36,948 nucleotides of DNA from Pseudonocardia sp. CNS-004. Lineage in GTDB: Bacteria; Actinomycetota; Actinomycetes; Mycobacteriales; Pseudonocardiaceae. Position numbers and translations under genes: made by a program. The stretch covers positions 1 to 36,948 of the forward strand of contig MKJV01000133.1 in NCBI GenBank assembly GCA_001942185.1, written 5' to 3'. Shown here piece after piece: positions 19,005 through 29,010 of the stretch (position 1 is its first letter; each line of letters opens with the position of its first letter). The notes under the pieces are model-generated. The model did no database searches. It was not told where the DNA came from and saw nothing but the letters and a program-made list of their open reading frames with translations.

Positions 19005-20021
19005 TCAGCCCGCGCGGGTGAACTTCTGGAGCTGGTGGCCGGCCATCGAGTCCGGGACGCGCCCGGCCTTGACGCCGAACGTCCCGGTCACCTCGCCCAC
19101 GTAGACCGAGCCCTGCGAGTCGACCGCGATCCCGTGCGGCGCGATGAAGTTGCCCAGGCCGTCGCGCATGACGGTGGACGCGCCCCAGCGCGCCACCACC
19201 GTGCCGTCCGGGTCGAACACCGACACCCGGCCCGGCAGGTCGACCGCGGCCGTCCCGCGGGTGAACGACGCGTTGCCGCGGGGGCGCCACAGCTCGGAGA
19301 CGTAGACCAGTCCCTCGCGGTCCACGGCGAGATCGGTGGGGCGCTGGACGTCGGTCCAGGTCGTGATGTGGCGGCCGTCGAGGTCGAACACCTGAATGCG
19401 GTCGTTCTCCCGGTCCCCGACGAGGATGCGCCCGTCGGCGGTGGCGCAGATGCCGTGCGGCAGGTGGAACTCCCCCGGGCCGATCCCGACCGCCCCCCAG
19501 GAGCCGACCAGCTCCCCGTCCGCGGTGAACCGGTGGATGCGGCAGTTGCCGTACCCGTCGGCCACGTACAGCTCGCCGGTGGGGGCGACGGCGAGATTCG
19601 TGCACCCGTTGAACGGCCCGGCCGCCCGCCGGACGGTCTCGACGTTGTGGACGACCGCTCCGGGGCCCGGCGCGTACCCGGTGTCGGTGGGCTCGCCCGG
19701 GGTGCCGAGCGTCTGCAGGAGCTCCCCTTCGGGGGTGAACCGGCGGACCGTGTGGTCGCCGCAGTCGACGCAGTAGACCGTGCCGTCGGGCGCGATGGTG
19801 AGCCCGTGCGGCGTGCTGAAGATCCCGTCCCCCCACGACGCGCGGACGTTGCCGTCGCGGTCGAGGACGAGCACGCCGTTGCGGTCGCGGGTGAGCAGGT
19901 AGACGTCGTCGTTCGCGGCGACGTCCACGCCTGCGACGTCGCGGTGGGCCAGCTCGGTCGGGACCCGCTCCCAGCCGTCGTTCGCCTCGAACCGGATGTC
20001 GCTGATCGTCTCTGCCCTCAC
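19005..20021 (-). CDS. NHL-repeat beta-propeller protein
   Basis: Six-bladed NHL propeller with repeated PHGL/PHGI and DRENDRIQVFD-type strands (FSTPHGLTIAPDGTVYCVD, LPHGICATADGRILVGD, APHGIAVDSQGSVYVGE). No signal peptide or membrane helix, so cytoplasmic. NHL propellers are found in lyases such as peptidyl-hydroxyglycine amidating lyase and in lactonase-like enzymes; catalytic His/Asp residues cannot be singled out here. GTG 20021 overlaps the amidohydrolase stop (GTGA), so its product likely works on the same pathway intermediate. 338 aa, intact. Confidence 0.82.
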   Translation of the reverse strand: MRAETISDIRFEANDGWERVPTELAHRDVAGVDVAANDDVYLLTRDRNGVLVLDRDGNVRASWGDGIFSTPHGLTIAPDGTVYCVDCGDHTVRRFTPEGELLQTLGTPGEPTDTGYAPGPGAVVHNVETVRRAAGPFNGCTNLAVAPTGELYVADGYGNCRIHRFTADGELVGSWGAVGIGPGEFHLPHGICATADGRILVGDRENDRIQVFDLDGRHITTWTDVQRPTDLAVDREGLVYVSELWRPRGNASFTRGTAAVDLPGRVSVFDPDGTVVARWGASTVMRDGLGNFIAPHGIAVDSQGSVYVGEVTGTFGVKAGRVPDSMAGHQLQKFTRAG

Positions 20022-21264
20022 CGCGCGGCTCCGGACTCGGCGGCGGGCAGCCAGCCCCACGGGTGGGGGCCCCATCCCGGCGGGATCAGCTCGCCGCCCC
20101 GCACGGTGTGGACGGGGACGATCCCGTGCTGCCCGGAGAAGCTCGCCTTGGTGGTGTCGACGAACGTGAAGTCGCCGCGGACCACGTCGAGCACCGTGAT
20201 GTCGGCCTCCCGGCCCACCGCGATCGCGCCGATCTCGTCCTGCCTGCCGATCGCGGTGGCGGCGCGTCCGGTGGTCATCGCGACGACGTCGGCGAAGGAG
20301 TAGCCGACCGCCATGAACTTCGCCATGCACTCCACGAGGCTGTGGAAGCTCTGACCGCCTGCGGTCAGGTCGCTGCTGATGGTGTCCGGGTGCAGCCCAC
20401 GCTGGGCCTGCTCGCTGGCGGCCGCGTAGCCGAAGTTGCCCAGCCCGAGCGCGGGTCGAGGACGACGCCCCGGGCCCGCGCCTCGGTGAGCAGCGGCAGC
20501 ATGGCGTCGACGTCGTCCATCACGCCACCGACGTTCGGCGTGCACAGGTGGGTGAGGATGTCGCCGGGCTCGAGCGCCTGCAGCAGGTGGCGGGTGACCT
20601 CCCCCATCCGGTCGGGTCGCGGCCGGTCCGCGGCACGCATGTCCCCGATGTGCACCATGAGCGGCACACCGTGCTCCTGCGCGACCTTCTTCGACCGGTC
20701 GACGACCTCCTCGCCGACCTCGCCCACGATGTCCCCCACCAGCCGAAGCTTCACGCCCGCGACGAGGCCCGGGTTGTGCTCGACGCAGGAGGCGATCGCC
20801 CGCTCGTCGATGTCGTCGAGGCTCGCGATGTCGGCCCATCCGGGCATCGTGTGCGCGTGGCTCCCGGCGTTGACGTAGACCTCCACGCGGGTACGGGCGC
20901 GCGGCAGCACGTGCACCGGGAACACCCCGAGGTTGGCGACGCCCACCGAGCCGCAGTCCACCACCGTGGTGACGCCGGACCGGACGCCGATCTCGTCGGG
21001 GTCGCAGCAGCCCATCCCCACCCCGGCGGTGGTCGCGCCGTGCGCCACGTGGGTGTGGATGTCGATCAGACCGGGCACCACGTAGCGGTCGTCGCCCCGG
21101 ATCTCCAGCACGCGCTGCGCGCCTGCCGTCTCCAGGTCGGGCCCCACCGCGGCGATCCGGCCACCGACGACTCCGATGTCCGTCCTCCCGTCGATGCCCG
21201 ACCCGGGATCCAGCACGTGGCCGCCCTTGATCAGCAGGTCGAACAACGGCGGGGGCGATGTCAT
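20018..21264 (-). CDS. Amidohydrolase/deacetylase-family metallohydrolase (one frameshift)
   Basis: Binuclear metal amidohydrolase related to dihydroorotase and to the Atu3266/EF_0837 deacetylase-like group. Metal ligands: HxH in GLIDIHTHVAHGAT, probable carbamylated Lys in AGVKLRLVGD, His in LMVHIGDM and DILTHLCTPN, Asp in TISSDLTAGG. ATG 21264 has AGGAG five bases upstream. The frame breaks near 20455 in VVLDPALGLGNFGYA, where one G is missing (1247 nt, 3n+2). About 416 aa, ending PAAESGAAR. First gene of a three-gene operon divergent from the LysR regulator and preceded by a LysR box. It probably hydrolyses an amide, imide or ester in the imported compound. Confidence 0.85.
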
Positions 21265-21359
21265 CGGAACTCCTGAGTCGTCGTCGACCGGTTCTGCGAG
21301 AAAATGCGTCTCTCGACTACCGAATCGGCAATCGAGACGATCTTCCCGCGCTTTTCCTC

Positions 21360-21365
21360 AGCTTA
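21360..21365 (-). promoter_or_regulatory. -10 element of the amidohydrolase operon
   Basis: TAAGCT on the minus strand (TANNNT type), with no good -35 at 16-18 nt, as expected for an activator-dependent promoter. Its centre is 55.5 bp from the centre of the LysR box at 21406-21430. The start site would be near 21353, placing the box around -65. Confidence 0.55.
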
Positions 21366-21405
21366 CGGTGGACCGAGCGGGGGCAACGGCGACAGAAATT
21401 GAGTG

Positions 21406-21430
21406 AACCGTTGAGCTGAGGGAAACGGTT
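21406..21430 (+). promoter_or_regulatory. LysR-type T-N11-A operator, site 1
   Basis: AACCGTT (21406-21412), 11 nt, AACGGTT (21424-21430): a perfect 7-bp dyad with the T-N11-A spacing of LysR recognition sites. It lies between the amidohydrolase operon and the LysR gene and reaches into the TTG start region of the latter, suiting activation leftward and autorepression rightward. Its core CGTTGAGCTGAGG recurs in site 2 at 32077-32094. Confidence 0.75.
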
Positions 21431-22424
21431 GAGATCCGTTGACGGGACGCGTCCGGTCGCCGAGACTCGGGGGGTGGACGGCACCGGCGCCCCCTTGCAG
21501 CTCCCCCCGCTCAACGCGCTCCGCAGTTTCGAGGCGGCGGGCCGGCTGGGCAGCATCCGGGCGGCCGCCGCCGAGCTGGTCGTCACCCCCGGCGCGGTGA
21601 GCAGGCAGATCAGGGTGCTCGAGTCGTGGCTCGGGGTCCCCCTGTTCCGCCACGAGGGGCGCACGATCCAGCTCACCGAGGTCGGGGCCCGCTACCTGGA
21701 GGCCGCGTCCCAGCACCTGTCGTCGATCGCGAAGGCCACCGGTCAGGTGACGGGCCGCTGGCGCGGGGACGAGGCGCTGCAGCTGCGGTCATTCACCCTG
21801 TTCGCGAGCAACTGGCTGGTCCCGCGGTTGGCCCGGTTCCACCGCAGCCAGCCGTGGGTGGAGCTGGAGCTGGCCACCTCCAGCCGTCCGGAGGACTTCG
21901 GGAACTTCGACGTCGATGCGGAGATCCGGCCGAACAGCCACCTGCCGGGTGAGGGGTTCGACCTCGATCTGATCGTCAGCGACGTGATCGTGCTGGTCTG
22001 CAGTCCGGAGTTCAAGGCCGAGTACCACCTCGACGAGCCCGACGACCTGCGCAAGGTGCCCGGCGACGGGTACCTGCGATCCGTCGCGTCCCCCCAGTTG
22101 TGGCAGAACTGGCTGCGCAGCACCGAGATCACGGGTGTCGACGCCACCCGGGGTCCGCGGTACACCGACACGACCCTGACCTACCGGGCGGCGGCGTCCG
22201 GCCAGGGAGTCGCGCTCGCCCCGCGCTCCTTCGTCGAGCCGGAGATCGCCACGGGAACGCTCGTCATCCCGTTCGAGGCAGGGGGTCAGCAGCTCGACTT
22301 CTACCTCCTCCACCCGTCCCACCGGCCGCGCCGGCGGGCGTTCTCGGTGTTCCGCAACTGGCTGCTCAGCGAGGCGAACACCTCGATGACGAGGCCCGCC
22401 GCCACGGCGCGCCGGCCCGCCTGA
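21429..22424 (+). CDS. LysR-family transcriptional regulator
   Basis: GcvA-like LysR protein. Winged helix: LNALRSFEAAGRLGSIRAAA, TPGAVSRQIRVLESWLG, LFRHEGRTIQLTEVG. The effector-binding domain follows (FTLFASNWLVPRL, DLIVSDVIVLVCSP, ASGQGVALAPRSFVEPEIATG). Start is TTG 21429 (GAGGG at 21418-21422, 6-nt spacing) or GTG 21474; the conserved domain begins after both. 331 aa, intact. Divergent from the amidohydrolase operon and tail-to-tail with the ABC/CoA-transferase operon. Two matching T-N11-A boxes place both operons under its likely control. The inducer is presumably the transported compound or a breakdown product. Confidence 0.9.
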   Translation: MRSVDGTRPVAETRGVDGTGAPLQLPPLNALRSFEAAGRLGSIRAAAAELVVTPGAVSRQIRVLESWLGVPLFRHEGRTIQLTEVGARYLEAASQHLSSIAKATGQVTGRWRGDEALQLRSFTLFASNWLVPRLARFHRSQPWVELELATSSRPEDFGNFDVDAEIRPNSHLPGEGFDLDLIVSDVIVLVCSPEFKAEYHLDEPDDLRKVPGDGYLRSVASPQLWQNWLRSTEITGVDATRGPRYTDTTLTYRAAASGQGVALAPRSFVEPEIATGTLVIPFEAGGQQLDFYLLHPSHRPRRRAFSVFRNWLLSEANTSMTRPAATARRPA

Positions 22425-22447
22425 ACGGAAGACCGGCGCGGCGCGGC

Positions 22448-23985
22448 TCAGCGTCCGTCGACGGTGACGCCGGCGAGGTTCGAGTCGAACAGCGGCGAGA
22501 CCTCCAGGCCGTGCACGTTGTCGTGATATCCGTAGAACGTGGTGCGCGTGCAGATCGGGATCACGGGTGGCCCGTCGTTCAGGATATCCGTCATGATCTT
22601 GTGCATCGGCGGCTTCCGCACCTCCGGATCAGGGCTGGACGACGATTCCGCGAGCAGCTCGGCCACTCCCGGGAGCTCGTAGCCCGACGGGTTGAACAAC
22701 CCACCCGGCAGGTAGAAGGTCTTGATGAACTCGCTCTGGTCGGGCCGCGCCGACTGGTAGGTCGAGAGCGTCGAGGCGAACTCCCCGTTGCGGCGGGCCG
22801 TCACGAACTGGACGTTCTCCATCGGGCGCACGTCGACCTTCAGCCCGATCTCCCCCCACTGCGCCTGCAACACCGTCGCGATCTGGGTCCAGGTCTGCAT
22901 CGTGTTGGTCTGCAGCTCGAACGAGAACCCGTCGGGATACCCGGCCTCGGCCAACAGCCGCCGGGCACGCTGCGGGTCGTGCTGTGCGGCCGGCGAGTCG
23001 TCGAGCCCCGGGGCGTAGGCCCAGTCGTCGGGGCGGAACGGCTGCGCGCTCGGGACGCAGCCGTCACCGAACACGTTCTGCACGAGCGCGGGCCGGTCGA
23101 CCGCGAGCATCATCGCCTGGCGGACCTTCGACTCGGCGAACGCGGCCTCGCCGGTGTTGAGGATCACGCCGAAGAAGTCCGCCGTCGGGGCGCTGGTGAC
23201 CTGGAGCCCGCCCGCGCGCACCTCCTCGACCTGGTTCGGCTGGATGAACCCCACGTCCACCTGGCCCGACCACAACGCCCGCACCCGGGCGCTCTCGTCG
23301 AGGAAGACCGTGACGTCGATGCCGGGGGACGTGACCGCGCCCGGGTCCCAGTAGCCGTCCCACTTCGTGAACCGGATGTCCGAGCCCACGAAGCTGTCGA
23401 GGGTGAACGGGCCGGTACCCGCCGGGCTGGTCGACAGGTCGTCCTGGGACAGCGCCCGCGGGCTGATGATCATGCCCGCCTCGCCGGCCAGCACACCCAA
23501 CGTCGGCGTACCGGCATCGGACAACCGCAACCGCACGTGGGTGTCGTCGACGATCTCGACGGCCTCCAGGTTCGAGAGGAAGTTCGTGAAGTTGGTCGGC
23601 GCGGCCAGTGCAGCATCGAGGTTGGCCTTGACCGCGTCGGCATCGAACGGGGCGCCGTCCTGGAACGTCACCCCGCTGCGCAACGTCAGGTCCAGCGCGC
23701 GCATGTCCTCGGAGAACGTCCAGCTCTCGGCCAGGCCCGGCTGGAATGTCCCGTCCGGGCCCGGCGGACGAGCGGGTCGTAGAGCAGCCCTACCCAGATG
23801 GCGTCGTAAGGCGAGGACTTGCGCGGATCGAGCGACGCGGGGACGGCGGCCGCGCCGATCGTCAACCGGGCCTGCCCACCCCCGGCACCACCGGAGCCCT
23901 CGGACGACCCGCCGCACGCGGCGACCGTCACGGCGAGGAGGAACGCGAGCAGGGCCCCGGCCGCGCGGGAGGAACGGGTGCTCAC
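22448..23985 (-). CDS. ABC transporter substrate-binding lipoprotein, SBP_bac_5 family, copy 1 (one frameshift)
   Basis: Extracellular solute-binding lipoprotein of the peptide/nickel (DppA/OppA) family. N-terminus MSTRSSRAAGALLAFLLAV with lipobox VAAC. SBP_bac_5 hallmarks: LRSGVTFQDGAPFDADAVK, GTGPFTLDSF, KVRQAMMLAVDRP. The break near 23760 is at LVRRG/PDGTF: GGGG is read as GGG (1538 nt, 3n+2). GTG 23985 overlaps the CoA-transferase stop (GTGA). About 513 aa. Closely related over its full length to the second copy at 26291-27827, from which it differs by scattered substitutions. It probably binds a related but not identical ligand for the importer encoded upstream. Confidence 0.87.
22569..22660. 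repeat. 92-nt identical segment shared by the two binding-protein genes
   Basis: 22569-22660 and 26412-26503 are identical in my reading (encoding part of the C-terminal region, including VRKPPMHKIMTDILNDGPP). The paralogs diverge elsewhere, so this is the most conserved patch of a roughly 1.5-kb direct duplication and a possible trace of gene conversion. Confidence 0.8.
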
Positions 23986-26230
23986 GATGCCCACCCGGCC
24001 GGGAGGTCGCTGGCCTGGAGCACCCATCTGCGTTCCAGGTCGGTGAGCGCGTCGGCGAGCCCGACCCGCTCCAGGACCCGCGCCGCGTCGGAGCCGGGAC
24101 GGCGGGCCGGCGCGCCCAGCCGCGGTGGGGTCTCCGACATCGTGATCGCGAGCCCCGGCATGGTCACCTCGCCGGCCTCCTCGGACTCCTGGGTGACCGC
24201 GAGGCCGCGGCGGCGGACCTCCGCGTCGGCCATCAGCTCGGCCAGCCCCACCACCTCGTGGCGCCGATGCCCGCCGCGACCAGCGTGTCGACCACCTCCC
24301 GGGCGGGCGGCCCGCGATCGCCGCGGCCACGTCCGGGCCGTCGAGGCCCTCCACGCCGGCGAGCTGGTCCGCCGACTCCGCGTGCACGTAGAGCCACTGG
24401 TCGGCGGCGCGGAAGAAGCGCTGGTGCGGCGCGGCGCCGCGGGCGTCCGGCCCGGCGGGTTCCCCGCCGTGGTGCGCGCCGGGGTGGTCGACGAGGAACT
24501 GCGCCTGGTGGTGGGACGCGGTCTGCACCAGCGAGGTCCGCAGCTCCAGCCCGGCGCCGGTCAGCTCCCGGTGGTGCAGGCCCAGGACCGCCGCATAGGC
24601 CGCGAGGACGCCCGTGCCGTAGTCGAGGAGGTTGTACGGCCCGAGCACGGCGGGCTTCCCGGCCCCGCCCGCACGGGCCATCACACCCGTCACGGCCTGT
24701 GCCTGCGTCTCGTAACCGCGCCCCGGCGCCCACGGTCCCTCGCCGCCGTAGCAGCTGACGGCCACGTAGACGATCTCCGGCCGGCGGGCCGCCACGGCGG
24801 CGTACCCGATGCCGTACCGCTCGGCCGTGCCCGGCGGGAAGTTCTGGACGACGACGTCGGCCTGGTCCACCAGCCGCCAGAACACCTCCTTGCCGGCTTC
24901 GGTCGTCACGTCCAACAGGACCGAGTCCTTGCCGCGGTTCACCACGCCGTGCGCGACGATCCGCCGCTGCGGAGCGTTGATCTTGGTGACGGACGCGCCG
25001 AGCTCGCCGAGGATCCGCCCGCTGCTCGGCCCCGCGAGGATCTGGGTGAGGTCCAGGACGCGGACGCGTCGAGCGGGAGGCTGCGGGTGCGGGCGGGAGG
25101 CGGGTCGTCCGGCGCGGGCGGCGGCGCGGCGAGCTCGGCGAGCAGCGCGTCCCGGTCGGCGTCGGGCAGCCGGCGCGGGCCGACGGTGGGGACCGACGGG
25201 AGGGCCGCGCCCACGTCACCGCTGCGCACCGCCGGGCCCGGCACCAGCGTCTCACCGAGGGCCGGGTCGTCGAGGCGGACCACCGCTCCCGACTCCACCG
25301 CGTGCGGGGTGTGCAGCCACTCCTGCGAGGTCCGCACCCGGGCCAGCGGCACCCCGGCCGCGTGCCCGAGCTCCTCCCACTCGGCGGCGGTGCGGGTGGC
25401 GAACAGCGCCGCGAGCCGCGCCTCGAGCTCGTCGTCGTCGCCGTCGACCGACCACTCCGGGTGCCCGGCGGCGTGCAGGAACCAGGTGACGAACCGCCGC
25501 GTCGCACCGATCGGGTTGAACTGGACGTACTCCCCGTCCACGCAGGCGTACGTGCCGCTGCCGTTCCCCCGCAGCGGCTTCTGCGGCGGGAGGCCTGCCG
25601 CGGACACGTAGGCACCGGCGTCGCCGATGACCTCGAACATCGCGTCGAACAGGGGCACGGTGACGTGCTGGCCGCGGCCGGAGCGACGGCGTTCGACCAG
25701 CGCCGCGACGGTGGCCACGACGCCGAGGAACGCGGCGAAGTTCGACGCGATCGGCACGGCGGAGTACGTCGGCACGTCGGGGTCGGCCCCCGCCGGGGCC
25801 TCCCCCGCCCGGATCCGGCAGTTGCCGGTGGCGGCGTCGACGACGCCTCCCACGCCCGGACGGCACGGCGCGGGTCGTCGGGGCCGAATCCGGGCAGCGA
25901 CAGGTAGACCAGCCCGGGGGCCTCCGCGCGCAGCCGGTCGGGGCCCAGCCCGAAGCGGTCGAGCACACCCGGCCGGAAGTTCTCCACGAGCACGTCGGAG
26001 CGCGCGGCGAGCCCGCGGGCGGTGTCCCGGTCGCCGGGATCGGCCAGATCGAGGGTGATCCGGCGCTTCCCGCGCTGGTAGAAGGCGTCGGACGGCGGTG
26101 ACGCCGCGCCCGGTCGATCGACGCGGACCACGTCGGCCCCCTGGTCCGCGAGCATCACCGACGCCATCGGCCCGGCGATGTGGTGCCCGAGATCGAGCAC
26201 CCGGATCCCTTCGAGCGGTCGTGCTGGCAT
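23982..26230 (-). CDS. Tandem-domain class III CoA-transferase, CaiB/BaiF (four frameshifts)
   Basis: Two CaiB/BaiF domains in one gene of about 750 codons. Domain 1 starts PLEGIRVLDLGHHIAGPMAS, with FYQRGKRRITLDLADP. Domain 2 starts RRVRVLDLTQILAGPSSG, with VVNRGKDSVLLDVT. Aligned to formyl-CoA transferase, domain 2 keeps the catalytic Asp (LLDYGTGVLAA), while domain 1 has Ser there (IASNFAAFLG). ATG 26230 follows AGGAG at 8 nt; the stop overlaps the next gene's GTG. Breaks near 25850 (WEGVVDAATG, GGG read as GG), 25060, 24310 and 24240; total 2249 nt fits four lost bases. It would activate a carboxylic acid from the imported compound as a CoA thioester. With four breaks, real decay is less easily excluded here than elsewhere. 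Confidence 0.75.
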
Positions 26231-26290
26231 GCGAAAGCTCCTGTCGACGTCGACGTGGTGGGCTCGTGGATGCGGTGCGGACGATGCGGA

Positions 26291-27827
26291 TCAGCGCGCG
26301 TCGACGGTGATGCCCGCCAGGTTCGAGTCGAACAGCGGCGAGACCTCCAGACCGTGCACGGTGTCGCGATAGCCGTAGAACGTGGTCCTGGTGCAGATCG
26401 GGATCACCGGCGGCCCGTCGTTCAGGATATCCGTCATGATCTTGTGCATCGGCGGCTTCCGCACCTCCGGATCAGGGCTGGACGACGATTCCGCGAGCAG
26501 CTCCGCCACCCCCGGGAGCTCGTAGTCCGACGGGTTGAACAACCCACCCGGCAGGTAGAAGGTCTTGACGAACTCGCTCTGGTCCGGCCGCGCCGACTGG
26601 TAGGTCGACACCGTCGATGCGAACTCGCCGTTGCGGCGCGCCGTCACGAACTGGACGTTCTCCATCGGCCGCACGTCCACCTTCAGACCGATCTCACCCC
26701 ACTGCGCCTGCAGCACCGCGGCGATCTGGGTCCAGGTCTGCATCGTGCCGGTCTGCAGCTCGAACGAGAACCCGTCCGGATACCCGGCCTCGGCCAGCAA
26801 CTGCTTGGCCCGTGCCACGTCGTACCGGGCCGCCGGGGACTCGTCGAGGCCTGGCACGTAGGCCCAGTCGCCGGGGCGGAACGGCTGCGCGCTCGGGACG
26901 CAGCCCTCGCCGAACACGTTCCGCGCGATCGACGGCCGGTCCAGCGCGAGCATCATCGCCTGGCGGACCTTGGGGTTCGCGAACTCCGGCAGGCCGGTGT
27001 TGACGATCACCCCCCAGAAGTCGGCGGTCTCCGTTCCGGTGATCTCCAGACCCGCCGCGCGCACCTCCTCGACCTGGTTCGGCTGGATGAACCCCACATC
27101 CACCTGCCCCGACCACACGCCCGCACCCGGGCGCTCTCGTCGATGAACACCGTGACGTCGATGCCCGGCAGCGCCACCGCGTCCTTGTCCCAGTAGCCGT
27201 CCCACTTGGTGAACTTCAGGTCCGAGCCGACGAAGCTGTCCAGCGTGAACGGCCCGGTCCCGGCCGGGTTGGTCGACAGGTCGTCGCGCGCCAGCGCCTG
27301 CGGACTGATGATCATGCCCGCCTCACCGGCGAGCACACCCAGCGTCGGCGCGCCGGAGTCGGACAGGGTCAACCGCACGTGCGTGCTGTCGACGACCTCG
27401 ACGCTCTCGACGTTCGCCAGGTAGTTCGTGAAGTTGGTCTGGCCGGCCTTGGCCGCGTCGAGGTTCGCCTTGACGGCCTCCGCGTCGAACGGGGCGCCGT
27501 CCTGGAACGTCACCCCGCTGCGCAGCGTCAGGTCCAGGGTCCGCATGTCGTCGGAGAACGTCCAGCTCTCGGCCAGGCCCGGCTCGAACGAACCGTCCGC
27601 GCCCGGCGGACGAGCGAGTCGTAGAGCAGACCGACCCACAGGGCCTCGTACGGGGCGGACTTGCGCGGATCGAGCGACGCGGGGATGGCGGCCGCGCCGA
27701 TCGTCAACCGGGCCTGACCGTCGCCGGCCCCACCGGGGCTCGCGGCCGACCCGCCGCACGCGGCGAGCGGCACGGCGAGGAGGAAGGTGAGCAGAGCCCC
27801 GATCACGCGGGAGGCGGAGGTTCTCAT
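26291..27827 (-). CDS. ABC transporter substrate-binding lipoprotein, SBP_bac_5 family, copy 2 (two frameshifts)
   Basis: Paralog of the gene at 22448-23985. ATG 27827 with AGGA at 8 nt; signal MRTSASRVIGALLTFLLAV with lipobox LAAC. Family motifs LRSGVTFQDGAPFDAEAVK and GTGPFTLDSF. Two breaks: near 27605 (LVRRG/ADGSF, GGGG read as GGG, the homologous position to the break in copy 1) and near 27120, where copy 1 reads GCGTTGTGG and this copy GCGTGTGG, a direct one-base loss. 1537 nt (3n+1) fits two lost bases; about 513 aa. It sits between the importer ATPase gene and the CoA-transferase gene, in the same orientation. Confidence 0.85.
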
Positions 27828-27949
27828 GTGAGGGTCCTGGGTTCGTCGCGGTGGCCGGCGCCGGGCGGCGACGGCGGAGCGTGCGGCAAGGCCACGCGCC
27901 ACGCAGGTCCGTGGCGGCGCGCGGCAGGCGTTTTCGGTCCCGGGCCGGG

Positions 27950-29010
27950 TCAGCCGGCCGTCGCGGCCGGCACGGGCTCACCGGCGTCCGAGTGCAGCAG
28001 GCACGCGACGTGGTGGCCCGGCCGGACCTCGGCCGGCATCGGGTCGATCGACGAGCACGAGGGCATCACCGCACCGCACCTGGTGCGGAACCGGCAGCCG
28101 GACGGGGGTTCGCCGGGTTGGGCACGTCCCCGTGGAGCACGATGCGCCTGCGGGTGCGCTGGACCGCGGGGTCGGGCACCGGCACCGCGGACAGGAGCGC
28201 CCTGGTGTAGGGGTGGAGGGGGTTGCCCACCACCTCCTGGGTCGGGCCTTCCTCGACGATGCGGCCGAGGTACATCACGGCGACGCGGTGGGCCAGGTGC
28301 TGCACCGTCGCGAAGTCGTGCGAGACCAGCAGGATCGACTGGCCCGTGTCCTCCTGCAGGCCGAGCAGCAGGTTGAGGATCTCCGACCGGGTCGACAGGT
28401 CCAGAGCCGACGTCGGTTCGTCCGCGACCAGCAGCCACGGTTCCAGCGCGAGCGCGCGGGCGATGCAGACCCGCTGTCGCTGGCCACCGGACAGTTGCTC
28501 CGGGTACCGCCGGGCGAGCCCCGGGTCGAGCCCCACCCGCGACACCAGCTCCTCCGCGGCGCGCAGCATCCCGGAGCGCCTGATCCGGCCGTGCACGAGC
28601 AACGGCTCGGCGACGGCGTGGGCGACCGACTTGGTCGGGTCCAACGAGCCGAAGGGGTCCTGGAAGACGACCTGCAGCCGCGGCCGCAGCGCCGACAGCG
28701 CCTTGCCGCGCAGCCGGGTGACGTCCTGGCCGTCGAGCACGACCGACCCGGAGTCCGGCCGCTCGAGCAGCGAGACGAGCCGTCCGAGCGTGGACTTGCC
28801 CGAACCGGACTCACCGACGATGCCGACCGTGGTGCCTGCCGTGACATCGAGATCGACGTCGTCGACGGCACGGACGTGCGCGGAGGGGCGGCCGAGGAAG
28901 CCCCGCGACAGCGGGAAGGACTTGCTGAGCCCGCGGGCCTGCAGCGATCCCGCGGCCACCGCGGCCACCTGCCGCCCATCCGTCCTGGTCTGCGCGCTGG
29001 CGTCGGTCAT
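27950..29010 (-). CDS. ABC transporter ATP-binding protein, DppF/OppF type (one frameshift)
   Basis: Second ATPase of the oligopeptide/dipeptide-type importer. Walker A GESGSGKST, signature LSGGQRQRVCIARAL, Walker B LLVADEPTSALD, switch His in ILLVSHDF. The oligo_HPY C-terminal extension with its Cys cluster (SGCRFRTRCGAVMPSC) appears only after the break near 28115, where CCCCCC is read as CCCCC in NPANPP (1061 nt, 3n+2). ATG 29010 overlaps the stop of the first ATPase gene (ATGA). About 354 aa. Confidence 0.88.

Noticed and set aside
22100..23782. A 560-codon plus-strand open frame opposite the first binding-protein gene
   Set aside because: High-GC antisense shadow rich in Arg, Gly and Val with no domain; a similar frame occurs opposite the second copy simply because the genes are paralogs.
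22448..27827. Composite transposon flanked by direct repeats
   Set aside because: The repeats are complete binding-protein genes; no transposase, terminal inverted repeats or target duplications are visible.
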